From a virus, in IMG/VR virus record IMGVR_UViG_3300048838_000787, positions 1 to 25,384 of that record: a stretch of DNA of 25,384 nucleotides. One strand, given 5' to 3'. Shown here piece by piece: positions 1-9,034 of the stretch (its first letter is position 1; every line of letters begins with the position of its first letter). Below the pieces are notes generated by a model. That model searched no databases. It saw only the letters and a program-made list of their open reading frames with translations, and was not told the origin of the DNA. The translations under genes and the position numbers were made by a program.

Positions 1-2564
1 ATAGCATGAATAACACTATCGGGCATAGGTGCATAGTTAGCACTATCTGAATGAAGACTCGTTAATGAATATCGTGACGTGTCTACATACATTAAATTCC
101 ACTGTTCCTGAGAAACACTTATAATAGAATCTCGAACATTAGATAAGAATATAGGGTCTTGTTCATTATAATAAAATGTAGTATCTGAATAGATTACTGA
201 ATCCTGAGAAGGTAAATTAAGATATGTTTGAAAATTAGCTGTATCTCCTATTACTTGATTGCCTAATACATGAAGATTAGGATATATATAGAGAGGAGGT
301 AATATTGGAGATTTTATAGTAATGCTAACAATATCCCAAACCGACATTGAGTTATTAGGAGTATGAATAAATTTTGTTACTGAGTCAGTAGAGGGAAGGA
401 CAGCATATATCACATTAGTAATAATACAAGTATCTGTTGCTGGTTCACTCCATTCAATAATAATTGTGTCTGCTATATTACCAAGTACTCTTTCATCAGC
501 AACAACCCAAACCTCATTTGTAGTCCACGGAGTTGCTAATCCACTACCATTATCGGGATTTTCATAAATGTAATCTATATGTTGTTCCGGTAAAGTAAAT
601 AAGTATATGGTATCTATATTCATGCTTACATAACTACTATCTTTAGCATAATTAAAAGAATATCTGGAAGTATCAGTATAAGTTAATAACCATTGTTCTT
701 GGCTTATAGAAAGTACACTATCTCGAACATCAGCAGTAAAGTAAGGGTCTGTTTCATTTACTGATTGTGCAGTATCATACGTAATTTCTCCTGTTAATGT
801 ATCGTAATATAGAATATTAGATTTAGCTAAATTACTAATCAATGGAGCATATACTTCCCCTGTAGCATTAATATGAAATACCTTAGTAGTATCATTAGCT
901 TTATATCCAAGACTATCCTTAGTGGCATAAAATGAGTTATAATGATTTTCTAAAGAGCCATTAAACAAATAGAATGGATTATTACCTTCTTCAGATAAAT
1001 CTAAAGACATTGCAGTATAGCCTGCTTCATCACTATTACTTCTATCTATTATAAACTGTAAGGTTGGAATATAAGATAATCCCACACCGTTAGTATCATA
1101 TACACCAAAACCTGCTGGATTAATTAAATCAGAAGAAACATTTAAAAAACCTCTAACATCTAATGTACCATTAGGATAATCAGTACCAATAGCAACAACA
1201 TTACCTGAATCTACAAGAGATATAATATCATAACCTTCCGTACTATATGTTGATTTCCATAGAGTATCTCCCGTATAAGGAATTATTGTAGAGTTACTGA
1301 ATAAAGAACTATCTGCCTTATATAGAGTCCCATTTTCATCAAACCCTGCAACATATTTAACAGTAGATTCGGGAATACCAGTAAACTTATAATTACTATC
1401 GGTTATAGATAGCACTGTATTCATAGCACTTTCTATATAAAGATTAAATGTATCAGCAGTTATCGTAGCATTTTCTTTACTATTAATAGCTACCGAAGTA
1501 TGATTTCCAGCAAATAGTTCAACAGAATGCCTTCCTCCAACAGTCTTATTCATAGACGCACTCAATCCACTTGTAGTCCCATCAAGTAAATTAACTCCCA
1601 TAATAGTTCTCACTAACATTTCACTTTCACTCCAAACATGGTCTATCATCCATACACTATCTTCTAATATACCAAACACTAAATTAGAATCGTTACCAAA
1701 TAAACCAGTATTATAATGTCCAAATATAGTATTCTTGTAATTAACCATAAAACTTGAATCCACAACTACATGATTGTAAGTTTTAATAGTATCATCAGGA
1801 ACTTCATACCAATAACTATTTAGTGCATATCCGGCTGTGTCTGCATAGAGTACACTGTCAATGGATAAGTACATCTTAAAGATAGTATCGTTTCTTGTAA
1901 CAAGTACAGTATCAGATTCAGCAAGAGGAACAGTCAAAAATACATTAGTAGTATCATCTTTAATGTTAGTAGAGTAAAGTCCATACCAAGGAGAGGAGGC
2001 TAATCCCATTGATGATTTAGATATTCCGGGTACATTAAATCTATAGATACCATTAGGATCAATAATCACATAACCATTACCTCCAGATAAGATAAATCTA
2101 TCAGGTGAGTTTAAATTAAGAGTACTATCAAAAGTAGTATATCGTATAGATGCCTGTCCACCATCTAACATATATAAAGTAGTACTTGTTCCAGGATATA
2201 TAGTATCTAATGTTATCTCTGTAATAACTTTAAGTGGAGCATAAACATTTATTTCTTCTCCAACAGATTGAGAAGTGTGAAAGATACTATCAATTAATAA
2301 ATTTCCATCAATTTTTAAGTCATTATCAATATAAACAGGTAAAAAAGATTTATTGCGAATACTATCATTATGATTATACCACATAGTAATAGTACTATCA
2401 GTTACTATTGTTAAAATGCTATCATGAATATCTTCATTCCAATCTTGATTTAATTCATAACCAAGATTTTTTAAACGATCAAGTACCCACATTTTAGTGG
2501 GTACTTGAGAAAAAGCAGAAAATGAAACTATCAAAAAAAGCAGTGATATAATAAATCTTTTCAT
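1..2564 (-). CDS. Partial secreted tail-fibre-like protein (3' end beyond the window)
   Basis: The minus frame is open from an ATG at 2564 to the left edge, giving at least 854 codons with no stop. The N-terminus is a clear Sec signal peptide (MKRF, hydrophobic stretch, AFSQ at about residue 20). The rest is rich in Ser, Thr, Asp and Asn with many DS/DT pairs, as in beta-structured fibres. An IGTDYPNGTLDVRG segment resembles the IGT-x-P-x-LDV motif common in Bacteroidota phage fibre proteins. A module beginning NETDPYF and containing VRDS, SQEQW and DTSRYS, near residues 600-645, recurs as EQDPIF...VRDS...SQEQW...DTSRYS near residues 797-845. It lies 6 nt downstream of the 159-aa gene in the same operon. 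Host binding is the likely role by context. No catalytic motif was recognised. Confidence 0.85.
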   Translation of the reverse strand, partial: MKRFIISLLFLIVSFSAFSQVPTKMWVLDRLKNLGYELNQDWNEDIHDSILTIVTDSTITMWYNHNDSIRNKSFLPVYIDNDLKIDGNLLIDSIFHTSQSVGEEINVYAPLKVITEITLDTIYPGTSTTLYMLDGGQASIRYTTFDSTLNLNSPDRFILSGGNGYVIIDPNGIYRFNVPGISKSSMGLASSPWYGLYSTNIKDDTTNVFLTVPLAESDTVLVTRNDTIFKMYLSIDSVLYADTAGYALNSYWYEVPDDTIKTYNHVVVDSSFMVNYKNTIFGHYNTGLFGNDSNLVFGILEDSVWMIDHVWSESEMLVRTIMGVNLLDGTTSGLSASMNKTVGGRHSVELFAGNHTSVAINSKENATITADTFNLYIESAMNTVLSITDSNYKFTGIPESTVKYVAGFDENGTLYKADSSLFSNSTIIPYTGDTLWKSTYSTEGYDIISLVDSGNVVAIGTDYPNGTLDVRGFLNVSSDLINPAGFGVYDTNGVGLSYIPTLQFIIDRSNSDEAGYTAMSLDLSEEGNNPFYLFNGSLENHYNSFYATKDSLGYKANDTTKVFHINATGEVYAPLISNLAKSNILYYDTLTGEITYDTAQSVNETDPYFTADVRDSVLSISQEQWLLTYTDTSRYSFNYAKDSSYVSMNIDTIYLFTLPEQHIDYIYENPDNGSGLATPWTTNEVWVVADERVLGNIADTIIIEWSEPATDTCIITNVIYAVLPSTDSVTKFIHTPNNSMSVWDIVSITIKSPILPPLYIYPNLHVLGNQVIGDTANFQTYLNLPSQDSVIYSDTTFYYNEQDPIFLSNVRDSIISVSQEQWNLMYVDTSRYSLTSLHSDSANYAPMPDSVIHA

Positions 2565-2570
2565 AAACTA

Positions 2571-3050
2571 TTAATCTTTGTGATCTTTGGTAAAATCTCC
2601 TAAATAATTAGTTCCATCATATGTAAATTCAATTTTATCAATTCCACTACTTACAGTTCCAGTATAATCTGTTCCACCTGTCCATAAAATTATAGGATCG
2701 AAATAGACTGGAAATGCAGTACTACTTGTATCATGCACTAGTATTAATGTTAATCTTGCAGGATAAGAAGGATCAATTAATGTGAAGTTTACTGTATCAA
2801 CAACAGTAACAGTTTGTAAATTACCAAGTTTCCAATTAATACTTGTTTCTACAGTATCACCTGCTACAGCAGTAAATGTGTTTGTGACAACATTATCAAA
2901 CATTGCTGTTTTAGTTACTGTCAAAAAAGGTGTTTCCATTTTAATTTTGGCATTTACTTCATCAGGTGTAAGAATATTTTTCTTTCTTTGACCAAATGAA
3001 GTACCTACTACCAATAAGGATAGTACAATAAGTAAGAGTTTTGCTTTCAT
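2571..3050 (-). CDS. Small secreted tail-associated protein (159 aa)
   Basis: The protein starts with a signal peptide (MKAK, Leu/Val-rich core, SFGQ at residues 18-21), then a short basic linker (RKKN) and a beta-rich domain of about 130 residues. The C-terminal pattern of a Gly/Thr-rich strand followed by EFTYDGTNYLG resembles the small beta-sandwich domains that follow fibre genes in Bacteroidota phages and prophages. The similarity is recalled, not searched. The gene lies between two other genes encoding signal peptides, 6 nt before the long fibre gene and 19 nt after the 145-aa gene, so all are probably cotranscribed. There is no Shine-Dalgarno sequence; the upstream DNA is AT-rich. An accessory or tip protein of the fibre is plausible but not proven. 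Confidence 0.75.
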   Translation of the reverse strand: MKAKLLLIVLSLLVVGTSFGQRKKNILTPDEVNAKIKMETPFLTVTKTAMFDNVVTNTFTAVAGDTVETSINWKLGNLQTVTVVDTVNFTLIDPSYPARLTLILVHDTSSTAFPVYFDPIILWTGGTDYTGTVSSGIDKIEFTYDGTNYLGDFTKDHKD

Positions 3051-3069
3051 GATTTTTTAATTTTAATTG

Positions 3070-3507
3070 TTATTCTTTGTATTTTCTTGTTAATCTAAAC
3101 ATTAAATCGAAATATCCACTATTGGTATCTGCACTAACAGATTCAACTTCTATTATTAGAAATGGATAAGTAAAAAATTCTTTCTCCATTGTTAGTGATG
3201 TACTTCCTTCAAATAATAGTGTATCTCCATAAGCTACATAAGAATTAGTACTATCTGCATCATCAGCTACTTTAAATCTTACATATAATGAGTCTTCAAT
3301 AGATGCTGATGTTCCAATCACATTAAAACCAGCAGCATTTAATGGCATTTCTAAAATAATAGTAGTATCAGAAAATAAAAATCCACCTGTAATTGTATCT
3401 AATGCAAGATCATTTAATACATAAAATGGTCTGTGTTTTACACCTATTTGTGAAAATCCTGTTACACAAATGATTGTAAATAATACTATAAAAAATAACT
3501 TTTTCAT
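3070..3507 (-). CDS. Small secreted tail-associated protein (145 aa)
   Basis: The protein opens with a typical signal peptide (MKKL, Phe/Ile-rich core, GFSQ at residues 17-20). The mature part of about 125 residues alternates short beta strands with polar turns (repeated DTI/DST motifs) and ends in a charged tail (RKYKE). I recognise no named domain. Its size, secretion signal and composition resemble the 159-aa neighbour, so the two may be related accessory proteins, although they do not align convincingly by eye. The start 9 nt after the stop of the YadA-like gene fits a polycistronic message. The role is inferred only from its place in the fibre block. Confidence 0.72.
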   Translation of the reverse strand: MKKLFFIVLFTIICVTGFSQIGVKHRPFYVLNDLALDTITGGFLFSDTTIILEMPLNAAGFNVIGTSASIEDSLYVRFKVADDADSTNSYVAYGDTLLFEGSTSLTMEKEFFTYPFLIIEVESVSADTNSGYFDLMFRLTRKYKE

Positions 3508-3516
3508 ATTTTTAAA

Positions 3517-5709
3517 TTATGGTGTTGATATTGTATATACTATTGAAGGATTAAAATACATTACATCTGCTGATATTGCAATACCTACTGGTTGTATTAA
3601 ATCTCCACCTGACGGTATTGTTTGTGTAAATTCTCCTGTTGTAGCACTTAAATAAACAATTCCTGAACTACCACCTACTGTTAATGTCCATGCATCATTT
3701 CTTACATATCCTCTTTCTATGAATTGTCCAGATGTAGTATTAGCATCTTCTATTGCCATCCACAAACAAGGTGCTGTAGATGTAGCACTTGCATCTGCTT
3801 GCCAAAGTTTTCCATCAGATTTCATATAACAGAGATCAAATTGTTTTACATCTTCTCCTGTTGTATGAGTAGAAATGATACCATTAAATTGTTGATCAGC
3901 ATTAGGTGAACTATCAAATTCTAATGTATTATTAATTACTATACTTTTTTCAGAAAAGTCACCATCTATTAGTTTAGATGTTGATGAATTTCCTATAATG
4001 AGTTTGTTATCACCTGTTTCTGTTAATCCAGATTGATAGCCTATAAATACATTACCTGATTTTTTATGTTTTGTACTATTACCACTTCCTGATTGATAAC
4101 CAATATAAACAGAAGTTGTTGAGTTAGTATCGTAAGCTGCTGCTTCATAACCTATTGCTACTGAATTAGCACCAAAGTCATTTTCATATCCTGCTTTATA
4201 ACCAATAAATACATTGTTATTTCCAGTAGCATGATTGTATAATACACTACTACCAATTGCTGTATTATAAGAGGCTGTATGAGTTGCATTTTTTATAGCA
4301 TTACTACCTATTACAGTATTACCACCACCAGTAGTATTTGCATATAAAGAATAATATCCAATTGTTGTATTTTCATCACCAGTAGTATTTCCATATAATG
4401 ATCTTTCTCCAATTCCAGTATTATAATCTCCTGACATTGTTAGATTTCCAGCATTATAACCAAGAAATGAATTACCAGTTCCTATTGAATGAGCAAAATT
4501 AGCACCACCTAATTTAATAATACCAGTTGTTGATGTTGTAGCTGGAAGATATAAATTTCCTGAAAGCCCAACACTACCATCTACATCTAATTCATGTGCA
4601 GGAGAATTTGTACCAACTCCAAGATAATCACTTAATGTAGTAGCATATAAAGCACCTATGTCATTATCTCTTGTCCAATATCCAGTAACAGAATCAGTAA
4701 CTTTATTTGCATCAATATAGTAAAGATTTTCAGCACCATTTTTATCAATACCTACAAGATAATAATCAGAAGATGTTAATCCTGAATCATCTTGTAATCC
4801 TGAAAATATTACTGTAGTATCAGCTTCAAGAAAATGATTGCTTTTATTTGTAATTGTAGTTCCTACCAATGACCATAATGTTGTATCAGCATTTAAAATA
4901 ATAACTGTATCTGTTACTATATTATTTCCGTATGTATAAATAAACAAACTATCAGAATTTGTAGAAATTCCAGTTGTATTTTTATAGTAATTAAAGATTG
5001 CTGTATCTGCTTTTATATCATTTAATACTTCTAACTGTTCAGTTGGTGTTCTTGTACCTATACCTGTGAGTGTAGATGTATCTGTAATAAACATAAAATT
5101 ATTTGCTGTGTCAACTGTCCATCCAAACAATGTATCCATTTCAGCATGAGTAAGATAATATAATCCTGAATCTGCAGAATTATATACAATCATTCTTATC
5201 GTACTCATATCATCTATTTCTTTAACCACAATATTTGCAAAAATTGTAGTATCAAATACAGAAAATCCTGTTACATTGAAATTACCATTAACTTTAGCAT
5301 CTGTAATATCAGGTCTTGTATAAATTAATCCACCAGTTTTATACCATAAAGTATCAACTCCACCTGTACCAGCTACAAAGTTTACAGTTCCATCAGTATT
5401 TACAACAATATATTTATTAGTATCTGGTAGTTCAATATTTCCTGCAACAATCATTGTACTATCTGGCTGACCTATTAATGCTGATATTGCATATTTATTT
5501 GATATTTCATATAATGCTGTAGCTGCTGAACATCCTGTTGGTAATACATAAAGTGTGTTTGTTTCAGCACTTAATACTAATGATGCAGGAACAACTGTTG
5601 ATGTTGAAATATCTGTTGAATCATCAGCAACTCTAAATATATTTGTCCTTATTTGAGAAAATACTGATACAGAGATCAGTAGGAACAATATTGTAAATAA
5701 TTTTTTCAT
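3517..5709 (-). CDS. Secreted fibre with YadA-head-like left-handed beta-roll (730 aa)
   Basis: Residues 1-19 form a signal peptide (MKKL...VFSQ). Residues 217-240 (GIGTRTPTEQLEV) and 363-388 (LGVGTNSPAHELDV) match the IGT-x-P-x-LDV segments that introduce fibre blocks. Residues about 412-575 are a run of repeats of roughly 14-20 residues with the pattern N-T-x-I-G / S-L-x-x-N-T-T-G, the signature of the YadA-like head beta-roll, which trimerises in adhesins. Residues 600-730 form a compact C-terminal domain containing YMKSDGKLWQAD and a Gly/Thr-rich end, similar to C-terminal knobs of other phage fibres. No autotransporter barrel or type IX secretion tail is present. Receptor binding is the likely role. 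A Sec signal on such a fibre is unexpected for a protein assembled into virions in the cytoplasm. Confidence 0.85.
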   Translation of the reverse strand: MKKLFTILFLLISVSVFSQIRTNIFRVADDSTDISTSTVVPASLVLSAETNTLYVLPTGCSAATALYEISNKYAISALIGQPDSTMIVAGNIELPDTNKYIVVNTDGTVNFVAGTGGVDTLWYKTGGLIYTRPDITDAKVNGNFNVTGFSVFDTTIFANIVVKEIDDMSTIRMIVYNSADSGLYYLTHAEMDTLFGWTVDTANNFMFITDTSTLTGIGTRTPTEQLEVLNDIKADTAIFNYYKNTTGISTNSDSLFIYTYGNNIVTDTVIILNADTTLWSLVGTTITNKSNHFLEADTTVIFSGLQDDSGLTSSDYYLVGIDKNGAENLYYIDANKVTDSVTGYWTRDNDIGALYATTLSDYLGVGTNSPAHELDVDGSVGLSGNLYLPATTSTTGIIKLGGANFAHSIGTGNSFLGYNAGNLTMSGDYNTGIGERSLYGNTTGDENTTIGYYSLYANTTGGGNTVIGSNAIKNATHTASYNTAIGSSVLYNHATGNNNVFIGYKAGYENDFGANSVAIGYEAAAYDTNSTTSVYIGYQSGSGNSTKHKKSGNVFIGYQSGLTETGDNKLIIGNSSTSKLIDGDFSEKSIVINNTLEFDSSPNADQQFNGIISTHTTGEDVKQFDLCYMKSDGKLWQADASATSTAPCLWMAIEDANTTSGQFIERGYVRNDAWTLTVGGSSGIVYLSATTGEFTQTIPSGGDLIQPVGIAISADVMYFNPSIVYTISTP

Positions 5710-5710
5710 T

Positions 5711-6028
5711 TTATCTTACAATTACAATGTTTGAATTCTCTTGTGGTATGTTTTCCAAAGTTACAACATTATTTAATATTGTATATTCGGATGAAGAAAT
5801 TAATATTCCATTAATAAATATTGATGATTCTGGCCTGAGTACAATAGATTCTTCTGGAACTATTATAACTGCTTGATCCCCAGGATTTAATGATGGTGGA
5901 GTAACATAAATTGTTTCATACTTATTTATTTTTTCAGGTGCTTTTTTAACAGATGATACTCCTTCATTGTCAACACTTTGTATGGTTTTATATGCACCAA
6001 ATGGGTATGTTTGTTTTAAATCATTCAT
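5711..6028 (-). CDS. Small structural protein sharing a C-terminal module with its neighbour (105 aa)
   Basis: The start codon overlaps the stop of the 349-aa gene in the sequence TAATG, which suggests translational coupling. Residues 1-60 are polar and partly Pro-rich. Residues 69-105 read IFINGILISSSEYTI...VTLENI...IVIV, closely parallel to residues 312-349 of the upstream protein (IIFINGVAIPSSDYIV...VTLSYG...ITII). This FINGxxI-S-DY-V-L pattern is a beta module often seen at the ends of phage baseplate and fibre proteins. A linker or attachment domain between tail and fibre is a fair guess. There is no signal peptide, unlike the four genes downstream. Confidence 0.75.
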   Translation of the reverse strand: MNDLKQTYPFGAYKTIQSVDNEGVSSVKKAPEKINKYETIYVTPPSLNPGDQAVIIVPEESIVLRPESSIFINGILISSSEYTILNNVVTLENIPQENSNIVIVR

Positions 6029-7077
6029 TACTTTATGATTGTTATTCTGTCACCAACACTAAGACCATAAGATAATGTTACTGTTGTACCAGATACAATA
6101 TAATCAGAACTTGGTATTGCAACACCATTGATGAAAATAATAGAATTACTATCAATCTCAAAAGCTAATGCATTAAATGTTTGCTTACCTTCAAGTTCAA
6201 CAAATTCTTCAAACTTTGACGTTGCATCTTGATAGAAATAAGATAATCCATTCTCACATGTATATATTTGACTTGTAAATATTGATTCAAATTTTGCAAT
6301 CCACATGTTTACATTTATACCTAATATGGCATAACAATTTTCAAGTTCTGAAAATGCAAATAATTCATCAAGTGCATCTTGTTCTCCATCATTATAATCA
6401 GAACTTCCTGCTGTTGCAGGTGCTTCTACATAATCAAAATCAATTTCTGATTTTTCTGTGAAATATGCCATTATATAGAAATATGACATTGTTTCACGAA
6501 GAAGTTGTTCAGTATCAGGTGAATAACCATATGTATCCACATAGTCCATATAATATTCAAGCTTCTGAACATATCTGTCTATACCTTCACCTATCAGCAA
6601 TCTAAATGCATGTTCTGTATATTTTACAAAACATGGTGATTGCAAAATGTCTTTATAAGCAACCAGAGAATTAATTGCCAGATAAATATCATTTCTTATT
6701 TGTTGTGATTTATTGTATTGTCCATTTGTACACAAATCTTGTGATGTTTGTGAACATTGACAAATTAAATTTCTTATGGTTGGTATTAATCTTGCTCTAA
6801 GTGTTGGATAATATCTTACATAATAATTATAATATGTTCCGGGTTGAAAACTTGTTGATTCACTACTATATCTTATTGATATAATATAAGAACCTTCTTC
6901 TGGAAATTCTAACAATTCAGGATCACCTTCTTGTAAGTATTCATTTTGAAGTACAAGTGTTTTATAATTGTTTTCAATCTGATACACATAATAGGTTACT
7001 GTACCACTTCCAATACACTCAATATAATAACCATCTAGTGTTCTATAAAATTTATATCCTGGCGTATTTATCCTCAT
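6028..7077 (-). CDS. Virion structural protein, Cys-containing, tail or tail-attachment region (349 aa)
   Basis: Residues 1-90 are rich in Tyr and beta strands. The central part, from about residue 95, is helical and starts with RARLIPTIRNLICQCSQTSQ and a further Cys, resembling the ICxC...C segment seen in structural proteins of Bacteroidota phages. Residues 312-349 form the FINGVAIPSSDY module shared with the next gene. The ATG at 7077 is downstream of the terminator at 7092-7118, so this gene probably depends on read-through or an unseen promoter. No enzyme motif is visible. The order (connector, abundant structural protein, this protein, fibres) suggests tail or baseplate attachment. Confidence 0.75.
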   Translation of the reverse strand: MRINTPGYKFYRTLDGYYIECIGSGTVTYYVYQIENNYKTLVLQNEYLQEGDPELLEFPEEGSYIISIRYSSESTSFQPGTYYNYYVRYYPTLRARLIPTIRNLICQCSQTSQDLCTNGQYNKSQQIRNDIYLAINSLVAYKDILQSPCFVKYTEHAFRLLIGEGIDRYVQKLEYYMDYVDTYGYSPDTEQLLRETMSYFYIMAYFTEKSEIDFDYVEAPATAGSSDYNDGEQDALDELFAFSELENCYAILGINVNMWIAKFESIFTSQIYTCENGLSYFYQDATSKFEEFVELEGKQTFNALAFEIDSNSIIFINGVAIPSSDYIVSGTTVTLSYGLSVGDRITIIK

Positions 7078-7091
7078 AGTAGTAAAATTTT

Positions 7092-7118
7092 AAAAAGAGT
7101 GGGAGTTTCCTCCCACTC
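7092..7118 (-). terminator. Intrinsic terminator after the 383-aa gene
   Basis: A perfect 9-bp GC-rich stem (GAGTGGGAG at 7097-7105, CTCCCACTC at 7110-7118) with a 4-nt loop is followed, on the minus strand, by TTTTT at 7096-7092. It lies 26 nt after the stop of the 383-aa gene and before the start of the 349-aa gene. It should stop or reduce transcription into the fibre block. Confidence 0.85.
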
Positions 7119-7143
7119 AGACAGACAAAAAAGAAAGGAAAAA

Positions 7144-8295
7144 TTACGGGGTCAGTACTCCCGCTGCTGCGACAATATTATCCATCACATCATTCAGGTC
7201 AGCTACACCAATAGAATCTATTGAGATGAAATAAGTAGTAACTGAGTTTTTATGTCTCAACCAACCTGCAACAGATTCATTTTCATACTGCAATGTATGA
7301 ATTGTGTACTGTGCAGTATCACTTGGTACAAGATACAAAAAGTCAGGATATGGTAATCCATGCAATGCTGACTGCCTGTAGGGGCCAGGTCTTCCATTCC
7401 ATCCACCAGCTTCATATTCAATTTCTTTCAGTTCATAGCCATAGTTTGTACCATAAACCATTGCAACTGAAGCATTGTTAATTGTGCACCATGAGCAGTT
7501 TGAACCTGACATGGAAGCATAACCTTGAATTTGACGAAGTTTGAAGAACTTAGGATTAATGTTCACAAAACTGTACATTGAAGACAAAGGCTTCACTGTA
7601 ATTGTGATAGTGGCTGCTGCTGTGCTATCAAGTGTGATAAGTTCAGCAAGTGTTCCTGTTCCACCAATTGTACCTGAACCTGCTCCAGAAACACCAGTAG
7701 TATAGGTAATAGTAGATGCACCACCTGAACCTGTGTAAGCAATTGACAAATCCATGAACTGATCTTCATCATTCACAATACCCATGAACAAGTCATACAG
7801 TACTTTGTTTGCATAAGCAGCATCTTCACTTGCTAATGCACAATGTGTATCAGATACAAAGGTTTTTTTGGCTTGATTGTAACCAAACCTGCCATAAATC
7901 TCTGTGTTTCCACGGAATTCAATTCCAATTCCATATTCACTGCCAGACAACACCTGATCATAATTAGGTGTAATTAGAATTTGCTGATTAACTGCTGTTG
8001 CTGCTGCAGATTCATTGTAAGACCTGATGTTTCTCAATTGAATATATTGACCTGCACTCCTGTAAATAACACCAGTTGTTCCAAGAGTTCCAGTCAAACC
8101 TTTAAATGCAACATAAAAAGCATCAGGTACATTAGCTGCTCCAGCACCACTGCCAGCACCCAAGTTCACAGCAGTATCATTTGATGCATCAAATACTCCC
8201 CATGCACCATCAGCCATGGCTGAGATATGACCAGAAGTTACTGCTGCTGAATTAGGAAGTACCAATAGTGTGTAAACGTCATTAAGTGTACTCAT
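7144..8295 (-). CDS. Probable abundant virion structural protein (383 aa), family not recognised
   Basis: The protein has no signal peptide or membrane segment. It is rich in Ala, Gly, Ser and Thr, with a low-complexity stretch (TGSGGAST...GAGSGTIGGTGT, about residues 190-215) between two globular halves. The C-terminal half contains aromatic blocks such as ELKEIEYEAGGWNGRPGPY. Its base composition appears richer in G and C than the fibre genes and closer to the capsid gene, and a strong terminator directly follows it; both fit high expression. It starts 6 nt after the stop of the connector-like gene. It could be a head fibre, a decoration protein or a major tail component. The sequence alone does not decide. 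Confidence 0.7.
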   Translation of the reverse strand: MSTLNDVYTLLVLPNSAAVTSGHISAMADGAWGVFDASNDTAVNLGAGSGAGAANVPDAFYVAFKGLTGTLGTTGVIYRSAGQYIQLRNIRSYNESAAATAVNQQILITPNYDQVLSGSEYGIGIEFRGNTEIYGRFGYNQAKKTFVSDTHCALASEDAAYANKVLYDLFMGIVNDEDQFMDLSIAYTGSGGASTITYTTGVSGAGSGTIGGTGTLAELITLDSTAAATITITVKPLSSMYSFVNINPKFFKLRQIQGYASMSGSNCSWCTINNASVAMVYGTNYGYELKEIEYEAGGWNGRPGPYRQSALHGLPYPDFLYLVPSDTAQYTIHTLQYENESVAGWLRHKNSVTTYFISIDSIGVADLNDVMDNIVAAAGVLTP

Positions 8296-8301
8296 GATAT
8301 T

Positions 8302-9033
8302 TTAATTTAATTGTTTAAGATTAAGTTTGTTTTGTTTTAATTGATAAGCTGTTGGTAATTCTAATTCACCTGCAGCCAAGAGCACAGCTATATCTACAAT
8401 CTCTGTATGAGTATGTTCTGGAAGTTCACAATCTACAGAGCCAGTAAGAACTGTTCCTCCGGGAAGAGTATATCCACCTGCAAGAAAGTCCTTAGCATTG
8501 TGTATATAGACATGTCTTTTTATATAGTCAAGTCTGAAAGTTGAAATCAGAAAATCAGCATGATAAGCTTTTATTCCTGTATTAAGAAATCTCACATTAA
8601 GTTGCCCCCATTGAAATGATGAATTATAAAAAGAACGATTTTCACTTCTATTATTATGTTTGATAACTGTTACATCCATCTTTCTTCCACCACATGTTTT
8701 GAGTTGATCCTGATCAATGTATGCAATAGCATTAACTGATTGATATGCAAGATAATCTGTTGGTAGTGAGTATATAGTATATCCAGTTCCTTGTGATGCT
8801 ACTGTACAATAATGATCATCAACTACTAGTGGATAAATATCATCAATTGTTCTTTGAAAGGTTTCAAACCCTAAGTGATTTCTTAACCTAGGTACTGCTA
8901 TAAGTAATGCAAATAACTGAAGAGCTTCATTGAGAATCCAATCAATCTCAGGAATTTTAAGATTTCTGTATTCTTGTGAATCAAGCTTATTAAGCTTTCG
9001 CTTAAAGTCATAATGCATGTCAGCGATTTTCAT
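8302..9033 (-). CDS. Head-tail connector (adaptor/ring)-like protein (243 aa)
   Basis: The N-terminus (MKIADMHYDFKRKLNKL...IPEIDWILNEALQLFALL) has the helix pattern of phage head-completion or adaptor proteins, in which an I-D-x-x-LN-x-A helix packs against the portal. The middle is beta-rich, and the C-terminus is helical and basic (QLKQNKLNLKQLN). Crassvirales virions have ring proteins below the portal, and the length and position after the capsid gene fit such a protein. It is separated from the 263-aa gene by 1 nt, consistent with coupled translation. The role is inferred from pattern and position; no search was possible. Confidence 0.65.
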   Translation of the reverse strand: MKIADMHYDFKRKLNKLDSQEYRNLKIPEIDWILNEALQLFALLIAVPRLRNHLGFETFQRTIDDIYPLVVDDHYCTVASQGTGYTIYSLPTDYLAYQSVNAIAYIDQDQLKTCGGRKMDVTVIKHNNRSENRSFYNSSFQWGQLNVRFLNTGIKAYHADFLISTFRLDYIKRHVYIHNAKDFLAGGYTLPGGTVLTGSVDCELPEHTHTEIVDIAVLLAAGELELPTAYQLKQNKLNLKQLN

Positions 9034-9034
9034 C

